From: Lingula anatina
Lineage: Eukaryota > Brachiopoda > Lingulata > Lingulida > Lingulidae
Length of the DNA: 48,057 bases
Direction of reading: 5' to 3'
Assembly (NCBI RefSeq): GCF_001039355.2
Contig: NW_019775934.1
Span: forward strand, 54,458-102,514
Position numbers and translations under genes: made by a program. The stretch's first letter is position 1. The number at the start of each line of letters is the position of its first letter. A model generated the notes under the pieces. That model saw only the letters and a list, made by a program, of their open reading frames with translations, made no database searches and had not been told where the DNA came from. Positions 34,590 to 46,484 of the stretch are shown piece after piece.

Positions 34590-35010
34590 TAACTAATTTT
34601 TAAATTCTTGAAACGGGGTGACCAGGGACTCGAGATACCCAAATAATTCAGTAAAACACATTCGACCTGAAAATGATAACAATGATATGTATATATTGGG
34701 GTTCAGTGGTCTTAACAATGTACCGGTATATGTGTATGCAATGCTGAATAGTTTTTATTTGTTCCCATATTATATATTTAGTGTACTTGAATAGAGTCAA
34801 TCTGATCTATCAAGGTAGCACGCTATATTTACAGGAACATCCCCTTGTCACACCGCGGGAGGCCAATGTTACTGGTCTGGAACCATGTGGTGCCGAGGAG
34901 ATGTGGCCAAATTGAGCTGTGGAGAAAAATTTCCGCCACTGCCCGACAATCAGTACGACCTCGGCTATGGGTGTTGTATGGGGAAACCGATGCCGTATCT
35001 TTTCAAGTAG
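34438..35010 (+). CDS. small secreted cysteine-rich peptide, two exons
   Basis: Join 34438-34504 and 34835-35010, giving 80 residues. Exon 1 encodes Met plus a classic signal peptide (positive start, then LLIVTLLVLVAVV) and ends at a TTCG/GTAAGT donor. Exon 2 starts after TATTTACAG in matching phase 1. The mature part, about 58 residues, has six cysteines spaced C-x6-C-x7-C-x8-C-x17-CC, with two tryptophans, several glycines and a short basic/hydrophobic tail (ends LFK). Signal peptide on its own exon, six cysteines and a terminal CC pair resemble defensin-type or other host-defence peptides, but the spacing matches no family I can name. The role could equally be a signalling or structural peptide. 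It sits 1.1 kb downstream of the Roc-COR-CARD gene, same strand. No near AATAAA was seen. Confidence 0.75.
34515..34586. repeat. (GT)n(GA)n microsatellite inside the peptide gene intron
   Basis: An interrupted GT run (34515-34547) is followed by about 18 GA units (34550-34586), starting ten bases after the donor site. Confidence 0.95.
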
Positions 35011-37792
35011 AAGATACCAGAAGGGATCAAAGTCAATGGCAAAGATTGGGAAGACATTTTGTCATTTTAATGAGGACGTACCGTGCTTTTCATTTATGTT
35101 TATGTATGTTGTGAAATACGCAAAACAGGACACTGATATTAATAATTTTACGTAATCATGACCAGAACACTCTTTTTGTCAATCGTTGTCCACATTTTGG
35201 TGTTATTTTAACAATATATCTGAATATTTCTGAAATTTAACATTTCAGTAATTTACAGCGTCAAGTGATTCAGAGACAATTTCGGAAATGTCATCCACTC
35301 AGGAAATAGGATATATTATCAATTGGTACGATAGCATTTGAAAATTGATCAAAGCCAAGCATTTGATGAGTGACTGAATTAACTTATTATACAAGGATTT
35401 TCAGTGGGAACTGACCAAACCTCTGAATACGTGGAACCTATTCTGTATGTGTGCGAGTGTCCAATAAGTTCACATGACGTTGTACGTTTTGCAAATGTTT
35501 TAATTTGGGGACCTAAGTCTCGATCTACATGTAGGTACTCTATACTTTATCTAGATTTGATGTCGCATGGACCGCACGTAGATAACTGAATGGTTTCCTT
35601 AGAACTCAAGTCAGCACTCAAGGACATCAGTTCTGTGATTCACTCTTATTCTCTATCGAGCATTGTAACCCCTATATTTAGAACAACACATAAAAATAAA
35701 ATGAGGAGGATCTGCGAAAGGATTGATTGCAATCACGACACTTGAATTTTATCTACAAAATTTATTTCACTAATATCAAATTTTATGGACTCATGATTTG
35801 CTACATAAGATAAATCACTGCTTATGTAAACAAAATTCGAGTAGGCTGAACTGGTTTCATGTTTCAGAAAATGTTCTTAGGAATATACATTTAATGAAAT
35901 TGAGCAATTAATGATCTTGAAACAAATCAATTTTTCATGCTATAAGTTGTCACTTATTAGTTACCAATTGTCTTTGCAGTACAATTAAACATCAAATTAT
36001 ATCTAAAAAACAAAGCAAACCACCACATAAAATAAACCTGCTTAGAAAAGGATAACTACGTGCAGGTTTTAAGGCATACATTATCTACACATTTTAACTC
36101 AAGCTTGTCAAAGATACTACATGCAAATAGACTAAAACATATCAGAACACAAACTAATACAATAAAACCATTATACTGTCCCAATAGCAAATCAATATGA
36201 TTTATCATTGATGAATATCACCAGCTGTACAAAGAATTAAGATGAAGAAAGTATACTTTCTGTCTACCAATACTACCAGGGGATCTAGATACATATTCAA
36301 TACTTTGGGGCTATCTGGTCATCATCACATCAAAACAATAGCCTTATTAAACTTTGAAGAAAGTTACAAGATGGCCACACTGGATCTTCATGTATATAGT
36401 GCCCAGTAGAGTAGGAATATTGGTAGACTCATACTTCAACCAAAGCTACCTCTTTTCTTAATATCATTGGTAACCAAACTCCAACTTTAAAACTTCTTAA
36501 TAAAAAAATTACAATTTGAAATAGGTCCAGATATTTAAAAATAAATAAATAAAAATAAGTAAATAAATATATATTCTTTACTTGGTCATGACTATCAACA
36601 GTGGAAGTATAAAATTATCTTGTCAGTCAAGTATAAAAAAAATTCATTAACTTGGTTAAAATTTGTCAATCAACAAATATTTTTCCTTTCAGACAAACCG
36701 TGAGCAAATAACACAAATCCCCACATTACCGTTACTAATATCAAAAAATTTTTAAATACACCTCAAATTCTAAAATAATTGTTTTCATAATTGTATTGTT
36801 AATGTTGAAGAATAATTGATAACTATAACATACATCCAATTCATCTGAGGTATACATCTTTTGATGAGCTTAAAATCAATATGTCAAACTATAATTTAAT
36901 AATTTCTGCACATGTATTAAAACACCTTTTTATAGTGAAACATCATGTAACAGCAGCACTTCTCAATTCTTGTGTTTTGTGACACCCCAGCCACTTATCA
37001 AATATGTACCATATCTGTACATTTTACATCAGTACCGTCATAAATGACAAATGTCAGACAGTGAGATCATAGTTGAAAAATAATGTAATAGTAATGATAT
37101 GATTGCCATGGATAGCCCATATTGATGAAAATGCAAGGAGTCCAATTCACATCACATTTTGTTGGATGGTCTACTCATTAAACACTTTCTGTTAATGTTT
37201 ATAACTGGAAATGATTGCTGACAGCAGACAGAAGATGAGCATTATATGACTTACATAAGTTAGTCTTGAAATACTTGCAGAAGGCAAAACTTAGAAAACA
37301 TTAATATTACTCAAATGCAATACAAAAAGTGACCTTGAAACATATTTGGATTGTGTTTTGAAAAATGGACACTGACATCCGACATTTTGGGAAATTACTA
37401 ACAAAAGTGATCAAAAATATACAAGTGGAGCATTTCAGACAATATCTAATGTAAAATGAGCAAAAGTTGTGTGTATAAAAAGGAAAAATGAGGTAATGTT
37501 GTCTTTAATGTGAAGCATGACTAAGCATGGGTAATAATAATGATAATAACAACTGCCACTGCAGCCAAAATGACAATGAAAAATGGCTGACATTTCTTAT
37601 CATTTTTGCCCTTCCAATCCTTTTTTCCAGTCCTTTTATAAGAGTTTTTCTATCATGATTTTTCTCTTTCAGTCAACTTTACTACTGTACTATATATATA
37701 TATAAAGGCCTCTTCCAACAATTTTGTTAGTGTAAAGTTTGCTCACCCCACTAGTAAAGATACAAAAGTTTTTCTTTTCTTCTCATTTCATG
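35011..37792. other. AT-rich convergent intergenic region
   Basis: Lies between the plus-strand peptide gene and the minus-strand transporter. No coding sequence recognised. The right part should include the transporter 3'UTR: ATTAAA on the minus strand at 37504-37509 and AATAAA at 35761-35766 are candidate signals. A short TA repeat lies at 37692-37704. Confidence 0.5.
37504..37509 (-). terminator. candidate polyadenylation signal of the SLC6 gene
   Basis: The plus strand reads TTTAAT, which is ATTAAA on the minus strand, 284 bases beyond the stop codon. A second option (AATAAA) is at 35761-35766. Confidence 0.3.
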
Positions 37793-38260
37793 TTATACAT
37801 TGTTACACTCTTGCTGTCCTTGAATCAAAGCTTTCTCTTCATGGGGAACTGAAGCTGGCTTATCATGCAGGGAATCATTTGGTTTCAGCGGTTTCATCAT
37901 AATGCCTTCATCCTCTAACTGATTCACTGTAAATTTCATTTCTGGGTGAAACTCTCGTAACCACTGTCGGCGGGCTGGGCTGAGGGATTCATAGTACTGC
38001 TCACGGAACTTGGTTGGCACTGGACCCCAGTCCACTGCCGGGCGACAGAGCTTCTTGATTCTCTAAAAACAAGACAAAGGACAGAAATATGATGAAAGCC
38101 ATCAACTAGTCCTTGAATATATATCCAAAAAAATATTTATTAAAAACTGAAAATCTTGCCTCCTAAATCAAAGCTGAATTAAACTTGAATACAATTTACT
38201 ATTCAATAAATAAATAAATAAACTGATGTGTGTGTGTGTGTGTGTGTGTGTGCGTGCGCA

Positions 38261-38311
<51 letters not shown>

Positions 38312-41300
38312 CTGTGAAAAGTACAAAGATTTCTAACTATAGTATACTGATAGACCCCATTTCCAGAGATTAGATCAATCTACTTTAGATCGACCTAACT
38401 CCCTGGGGGTTCGAGCTAAATAGCTGTCAGCTGGGCGGACACGAAAGTTAATTACTCCCTTACAGCTTGTAGTAGGCAGGACGGACATTTAAGCCGGATT
38501 ATCTGACAGTAATCTAGTGAGACTCCCCGCGGGGATAGATCGATCTAAAAGCTCTGGGAATACAGTCATAGTGACTGATGCTTTTCAAGAGTACAGTTTT
38601 CATGAGATCTTATAAATAATTAACACTAGGAAACCTACTGTATAACTTACCTGCAAGATTGGCCCTTTTTCCCTCACAATCTTCAGAATCATTATTCCAG
38701 GTATAGGCAGTATAGAGCAGAGGGCTAGGAGCCACCCAAGAACAATAGCCCATGCTGGATAATGGTAATCCCCATATGTTACCGACTCATGTTGAAAGAA
38801 GGTGGCGACAAAGATGAACTGGTGGGAAATACAAAGTGACATAAAAGGGTTTTATTTATTTCTTGGAAAAAATCATGGAAAATTAATTCTTGTTTCAGAG
38901 TACTAACAGCAACTCAGAAACCTAGCACAAATGAAAAATGACATAATTTTTCATATCTGTGATAGATCTACCTATTTCATAGGAGAAAAAAATGTTGAAA
39001 ACCTGTTCTGAATTACCTATACACTGTCAAACAATTTAGGGGTTAATTAATACATATCTTATCAGCCACAGTATGAGCAAATGTCAACCATTTCTGTCAT
39101 TACCCAATTATAACAATTAAATTACAATTTTACTCCTGTGGCACAGCATTATATATTTGAGTTAAGAAATTACTCACAAGTATCACTGCTGGGGTCACAA
39201 ACAGCCAGGAATATTTGTACAGTATTGGAGGCTTACGCCCAATCATCAGCTCTATGTCCTCATAAAAGCGGTCGACTCCTGCAAAATTATATTCATATAT
39301 AAAAATGTATTTTTTACATATGAAGTTGAGTCCATTTTTACCAAATAATACATATTCTAAATAAAAGTAATATTTTCAGAATACTTAACATTTTACATTT
39401 CTTATGAAATAAAATGACCAAGATTTCCATACATTGCTTGCAACAGAAACAAATGTTGTTGAGCATACATTTAACAGCACAGTCACAGCAGTGAGAAACA
39501 TTTCAAAAGTCATCAAAAAGAGAGAAAATAAATGACAACTACTTCTTACCATACACATAGGCCACCACAATACACTCCATAAAGGAGAAGACCATAAGTG
39601 AATATGTGGAGCTGTACCAGTCCATGATCTGGAGGATATAGATCCCACCCTGAATGAAAAATAAAAGATGAACAGATGCATCACTTTTAAGGTATTATAA
39701 TAATTATTCACTACAATCCAATTAAAACATCAATGCCCCTCTAAGGAATAGCCAGACACTAAATTCTTCTCAAATGGCTATTGTCTATTACATTCAATCT
39801 GTATTATGTTGTCTTTACCTTGGTGACAATAACAATTCCAAGAAGGAACTGTACAAAACAAGTGGCAGCAATAAACAGGGTCTTCCTCTTCCTCAGGAAA
39901 TGCGGGTACTCATCCACAAAGGCAGATGTCATAGTCTCAAACATACCAAACTGAAAAAACAGATTTGTTATGATGCAGTGCACTAAGAGAGCACATGTCT
40001 GACATAATCAATTATGTGTACTAAATAAACCAACGAAGTATATACAACAGGACAGAATAATATCTAAAGGGCAGCTTCAAACTATATCTTCCCTTGTCAA
40101 AGGGATCCAAGATAAGATATTTTGAATAAAATATTAGATTATTTAGAGAAAATCTTTAATAAATTTAACTTTTTTGAAATTTCATTAAAAAAAGCATTGG
40201 TTTTGATTATCAAGCAAATTCTAATAACTTAAGTTTGAGCACTTTTAAATCTTATTGTTAACACTTTGAAAGATCTGAAACATTTTCAAAATAATAACCC
40301 AGAAGAACAGACCTGGCTATCCACCCCTACAGTCAGTAACATCAGGAAGAACAGCACTGCCCACATGGGAGAGATAGGCAGCTTGGCCAAGGCCCCTGGG
40401 TACACCACAAATGCCAATCCTGGACCTGAAAGGAAAGCACCAAGAACATGGGCACTTTGACTGACAAAGCATGGGATATTTAAGAAACTCTATTAATCTC
40501 ACCTTTTGTGAACCTTGAGGCAATCATTTTATTCATAATCTTTTTTTTACCAATTACTGAAATGTTGCAGTAATTTTTGGTAGATAAGTGATTTAAAACT
40601 GGAACTTGCAATTTGGTACTAAGTAACATAACAATGAAAGTGAAAAATGATTTGCCCCTAGGATCCAACTACACGTTTGGATCTAATTTGTCTTTGCGTT
40701 TAATCTTGCTAATTGGACTAGTAGGCGTGGGTATCTGTTGCCACTTATCACACGTGTCTGACAACTCAACATCTAAAGTGGCACAGTGATGGTGAGGACC
40801 ACAAGCTAACAAAAAGGTTTTTGCTGCTGGCTTTAAATATATTTAATTAATTGAAAAACCTCTCAGAGGCTTAACATGAAAAGAAAGTGCACATCCTTTG
40901 TGAAAGAAGTGCACAGTTTTTCAGCCAGACAGTTATTATCTTATTTTTTTATTTGCAGTTGATATTTGTGTTAAGATACAATCACTTCACCACACAGGGA
41001 TGAGGGATGATCAGGGTATGGGACTGCAGGGAAAGCACATTCTGAGCATTCTTATTGTAACAACAGCTCATCAGGTTGCCCTGATCTTTATTCTATTTTT
41101 CTTTTGCCTTTTTTTTTTTTTTTTTTGCAGTTTCTATTAACTAAAAATATTGAGCCTAAATAAAATGTAGATGCCCTACTGAAAATTCTCATCAAATTTG
41201 TTTAACTGTAAATGCCATGGCAGCATGTATTTATTATATCTGAGTATTACTGCTTAACATAAAATAAATTAATAAAATAATTAAATAAATAAATGATCTA

Positions 41301-44300
41301 CAATAAGCAACATCTCCACTGAAGTGAATTTATACATAAAAAACTCTTTAAAAGTCTTATAAGAAGTGTCCTCCGATCAATAGGAAGCTGGACAGAGAAA
41401 AGATGCCAATAAGAGAAGCGGATCTTTTTCTGAAATACAAAAGTTAATCCAGGCAGAAGATAGATTTAAAGTGTAAAGGGCATTAAAGACTGATGTTGAG
41501 TTTATCATCTCCAAGCCAGTCGGCCATGTGTTCTGAACCTGGTGGAAGCTGAATGACTGCAATTCTATTAACACAGAAAAAAAGGACAAGAAAACTGGCT
41601 GTAATTAGGAAAGCAACTTACACATTTTTGCAACATCAAAAACAAAACCAACCAAAAATAAAAAACATAAATTAAAAAAAAAAAAAATCTCGAGTAGAGG
41701 AATCATGAAACAGGAGATGCCGATGACTCTAAATTGGCTATTGCTTGGAAAAGTATACTGCACTGCTAATGAATGATAATATACTGTACTGGGGTAATAT
41801 ATGGCTTTATGATGATTATTTCAAGCGCAAGCTTCATAGCCACAATACCAGTGAGACCATTACAGTAGCTTAAGAATCACACTTTCAATCTTACTAGTTA
41901 AAGCAACAATACCTGAAAGTAAATATCATGGAGATTAACACATATCTACTTAAAAAAACTATTGCTGCTCTTGTTGCTGAAAGGTTCAAATCAAAAGCAT
42001 CATATTTGGGTACTGAAGCTTGAATCAATTTTTTTTTGCAATTAACAAGTACTAAGAGAATGATGCATACAGTTTCTGCATGGACTTAAGCAAAAATGAA
42101 CGTAAAAAAGGGTATACTCATGTTTTCCTGCCTTTCTTGGAAATGACCTTGACCTTGTGTATCTCAATAAGATATCATAAAATTCACTATGTTTCTCTGC
42201 ATTTTAAAAATATTTACTAATAGCCACATCATTTTGCAGTTTTGACAGCCATGTCTAAATCTTTTGCTTTCATCAGTATGTATCTTATCAAAAAGTGTTG
42301 TCACTTATTGATTTAAAGTGATTGATGTGTTACTGAAAACTGTATTAATCAGAGTCCAGCATGTGGATTGACATAATTTCGAAAGCAAGCTGAGATAACA
42401 TCCCAAGTAGGTCAATCTTTCTCAGTCAAAAACAATATTAATATAAAGATGGGCCAACAAGGCATGTCATCTACATGTATAGTGCATTGCATTGGATAGT
42501 TTATTGAAACTTGTCTATAAACCTATACCCATAACAAGTTTTAGTTAAAGTCTAATTTTCCTGTTTACTAGTTTATTTTAGTTCTTAAAAATACATGTTT
42601 CGAAAGGTCAAGGTCATGTCAAGGCCACTCTAGGACAAGGTCATCAGTATATCCAGAAATTTTCTTGAACCTTGAGTGATGACAGCATCAACAGTCCTTC
42701 CAGTTTCTTGTGCCATGAAGCCAATGATTGAAAAGATGACAAAGCCAGCAAATATACTGGTTCCTTCATTCAGCAATGGAACTATTATTGCATCCCTGTG
42801 AAAAAGAAAGACAATCACACCGATATTAATAATACGTAACTGGATTACAAGCAAGGCTTTCTGCTGACACATCTGCATTGAGCCAGCTTGTGGTTGATCT
42901 TCTCTTTAGGTCGGTTGAACGTCAACATCAAAAACAAAATATAATCAAACAACATGTAAAAAAGTCATGGTAAGGCTGGCAAAAAAATAAAAACAGACCA
43001 CTGAAAATGTGGTTTTACTATCAGTCTTTGACAAGTTGGTCAACAAACAAAAAATTTTGGTTGTTAAGTGTAAGCATCTGGCTGCCATACTTGGTTTAAT
43101 TGCTGAATAGGCAGAAATCCCCATATAATTGCAGTGACAAGACTAAGGTCATTTGCCTTATTTTTTTAAGAGTTTTAAATGAAATACCCATAATTTTGTA
43201 ATAACACTGCCTAGAAATATCTAAAGAGCCCCCATCCCATTGTAAAAGAAGGTGACCAGAAGCGTAGAGTGCAGGACATGCAAAATTGAAAAGAAAATTG
43301 CCAATGTGCTTGAATATCAATGGTGAGCAATGAATGAAAACAAAATGCTACTTACTTCCCTTCAGATTACTTATCTTTCAATAGCATTACTCTCCTTATA
43401 GGAGTTGGAAGCATCCCAAAATTTCATATCAAATGATCAATGATGGGTTACTGTCAAACAGTTAAACTTAAAACTATTAGCAAATTAAAGTTAGTCTAAA
43501 AGTTTTATTCTTATACTTAAAGCAATAGATATGAAATTTGAAGATTATTCTTAGCTACATTAAAAGCTAACTCACCTTAGGCAGTTATTCTGGAAGCGGT
43601 TGTAGCTGGCAAATGTGATCATGGCACCCCAAGCAGCACCAACAGAGTAGAAGATCTGTCCCGCTGCCTCGGCCCACACCTAAGTGCAATAAATATATGA
43701 TTAAATATCATTTGAAAAATTCATATATTTTGGTTATCAGAGTTAATCTCACTTCTACCTAATATTTCATTTTATGGATGTTTTTCCACAAATTGTACAA
43801 AAATAAGGTGCCTTTTCTGTTTGAGGACAGCCACTATTCCAAAACTACAGTGTAATTAGCTTTTTCTTATGAGTTGTAAGTGAGAACAGATATTTTCTTC
43901 ATACATGTACCTTAAAGCTCAGCAGTTTCTCCCATTTAGGAATAAGATAATACTTTATCCCCTCCATAGAGCCTGGAAGTGTGACTCCGCGCACCAGTAA
44001 TATAATCAATACCAAGTAAGGAAACGTGGCTGTAACATAAACAACCTAAAAGAGAAAGGTAAACATAAGTTTTATATGAGTCTATCTCCAATCATATCAT
44101 CTTGTTTACCATGTATCTACCTAGTTGTCAACAAACATGTATTTGCTCTAGGAAAGGTTTAGAACGACACCAAAGCCAAAAATTGCTGCACAAATTAACT
44201 TTTACAGTACATCTCAAACTGCCTTTGGATAATTTGAATGGTGAAGATGTTAAAGGTTAAAAATGAAACTTATGCTAAAAACACAAGTTGTTTAAAGAAC

Positions 44301-45543
44301 TGATATACCTTTCCTGAAGATTTTACACCTTTACACAAACACAAGAAGATCATAACCCAGGCAAATATCAGGCACAGCAACAGCTGCCAGCGAATGGGAC
44401 CAATGTTTTCTATACCTTCTGACAACTCAAGTACATGGTTTCTTGAAAAAAGGGGAGAAAAAAAAATCAAAAATTAAAAGCATTTTCCATTGTGAATATA
44501 GCCTATTTACAATGTTACACATACATATATTTACTTAGTGATAAAATCAAATTGGTTTGTGCATAAAAATAATCTTACTTCATCAAAAAATCTCTTAAGA
44601 TTTTCTGTTTAACTGGATGAGTGCTCTAGAAAACTTAAAACTCATGATAAATACAATAACTTGAAACAATCAGTTTGAAAGCCAAGTCAGATTTAAATTA
44701 ATTTTAGACTGATTGACTATATATATGAAATGTCCATATTTGTGCCTTTTTCCTATTCTGATACTAACTGCCAGTACTGTTCACTAGGAGACTCCCTCTG
44801 TATGGTGACATTTGTGCTGTTAGTACCATCCACCCCATAGTGCATCCAGTAGCTGGCACTGCTATTGGCAGTCAAATTTCCCATCAGCCTCACCACCCCA
44901 GCGCCATCTAGCAACGGATCTAGGGGTCCCTGGTGTGTATGGTTGGTAGCATTAGGACTACGTTTATGCCACAGAGCACAATTCTCATCATTCCAGTCAT
45001 TATTGCAGTGACTCCATGGAAGAACTGCTTGGAACGACATCAGCAAGTAGTACAGGGTCCACGTGATGATGATGTTGTAGTAGATACACACAATTCCAGA
45101 CACTATCACCATACCCCAGCCAATGCCTGAAATAATATAATGTTAAAGATACAAACAAATCCAGACTTCAGAACCAATGCCAACTATTTCAAACATGTAA
45201 TGCTCTGAAAGTAGACTTACACACCTGTAATCATTACCTTCACTTAAACTAATTAAACATCTTTTTTCTATGCCATTTCACAAAAGTGAAATAAAGTAAC
45301 CATGTCTTTAAATTAATAGAATACAATGGTAAGTTTCCATACCTTTGAACATTGGACTGAGCTTCCAGACCCCTGTGGGACTCTGGCTGCAAAACTGTCC
45401 ATATGCAATCTCCAGGAAGACAAGAGGCATTCCACACAGCAGTAGGAAGATGCAGTATGGAATAAGGAAAGCACCTGCATAAACAGGAAATATATTTGCC
45501 ATAAAAATAGATAAAGATGTCGACTGATAAATATAATTTTTAA

Positions 45544-45583
<40 letters not shown>

Positions 45584-46484
45584 CTCTGCCATGGAGATTG
45601 TTTTCTGATCTCCGTTTGTCTGTTATTTTTGTTTGTTTTGTTTGTCTTTTCCTTGCCAGCCTAACTCAAAATGTAATTGATGGGTTTTGGTTAAATTTTC
45701 AGCATAGGTTACAAAATTGTGGGATTACTTAAAAGTGATTAAATTTTGGTGATGATCTATTGATTAATTAATGGTTAAACTGTTAATTATCAGTAAATTA
45801 TTTGTGGAGGTCCGTGGTCTCTGACGGTATAGTTGAGTTTTGATATATGCAATCTTATATTTAAACTGCCTTAACTGTCTGTCTCAAAAACATACTACGT
45901 CACCATCTGACATTTGTAAATTGTTGACATTTTGTTGATATTTTGCTGCATATCAACTAGGTTTCAAACCAAATAACTTGAAAAAAAAGCACTTTTATGA
46001 ATTAGCTATTGTTTGCAAGACATGACTCCATAAATAGTTTGTTCTGTTTATCCTTCAATTTTTCAGGGGTTGGACAAATTATATTAATCTGCTACCTTTT
46101 GCCATAATTTTTTTAAAAATTCCATAATGGCAGCTACAGTATTGCTTGCAAATAATTTCTCCTGCTTGAAACATTTAGCCAGTAGACTAAAAAACTGAAA
46201 TATGCCATAAAGCAACCGAAAAGCCTTATGTATTATTTTAACATGTAAACACAAAGGATTAGAGTGAAATCCTTGAAAGAAGTCATGCACTCACCTCCAC
46301 CATTTCTGTAACAGATATAAGGAAACCTCCATATGTTACCCAAACCCACAGCATACCCAATACAGGACAAGAAAAAGTCAAGTCGACCACTCCAGTTACC
46401 ACGCACTTTGTTCTCGTCTTCTAGGCCCACCATCTTTGGCAATGACAGCTTTCGCTTAATTTTATCCCCCATAGATGGTTTCTC
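37793..46484 (-). CDS. SLC6 sodium- and chloride-dependent transporter, glycine type
   Basis: Plasma-membrane symporter with 12 expected membrane helices. Thirteen exons (minus): 46484-46295, 45474-45343, 45126-44769, 44441-44309, 44045-43911, 43679-43576, 42795-42671, 40425-40313, 39950-39819, 39649-39550, 39278-39178, 38818-38651, 38062-37793. Phases agree throughout; 2061 coding bases, 686 residues. TM1 carries [14 protein letters not shown], the family signature. The second extracellular loop has the conserved cysteine pair and six N-glycosylation sequons. TM6 reads FYSVGAAWG; from memory the tryptophan is typical of glycine transporters, and glycine where GlyT2 has Ser479 favours GlyT1-like selectivity. 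The C-terminus has the family WGP motif ([10 protein letters not shown]). The first ATG (46472) lies four codons after an acceptor (CTTGTAG, exon start 46484), so an upstream coding exon may exist beyond the region I could resolve. Proline or another amino acid as substrate is not excluded. Confidence 0.93.
38226..38309. repeat. (TG)n microsatellite in last SLC6 intron
   Basis: About 40 TG units with a few interruptions (GCGTGCGCATGTC), immediately left of a mobile element. Confidence 0.97.
38354..38567. mobile_element. 215-bp inverted-repeat element, copy C, in last SLC6 intron
   Basis: Same family and orientation as copies A and B at 13737-14170. Begins ACCCCATTTCCAGAGATTAG and ends ATCGATCTAAAAGCTCTGGG followed by AATACAG. 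Ends are imperfect inverted repeats. It lies between exons 12 and 13 of the transporter (intron 38063-38650), so it is carried in the primary transcript but removed by splicing. Confidence 0.87.
45550..45580. repeat. (AAT)n microsatellite
   Basis: About ten AAT units directly abutting the start of a mobile element in SLC6 intron 1. Confidence 0.95.
45581..45828. mobile_element. diverged GGCGGAGGT-family element in SLC6 intron 1
   Basis: Begins AACCTCTGCCATGGAGATTG, then TTTGTCTGTT, CTCAAAATGTAATTGATGGG and GGTTAAATTTTCAG, and ends GTGGAGGTCCGTGGTCTCTG. Read in reverse complement this follows the element at 9058-9300 in order (CAAAAGTTATGGACC-like, AAATTTTCA-like and CTCCGAGAGCGCAGACCTCC-like blocks). 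It is clearly older, with the inverted ends decayed. Confidence 0.7.

Noticed and set aside
35404-35589. Open frame after the cysteine-rich peptide gene, considered as a paralogue
   Set aside because: No signal peptide and different cysteine spacing; only two or three cysteines.
44753-44768. Reading on to the stop, or using GTATCA as the donor, after SLC6 exon 3
   Set aside because: GTTAGT at 44763-44768 gives phase 2, which matches the next exon (NHVLEL) exactly; the alternatives break the frame or truncate the transporter.
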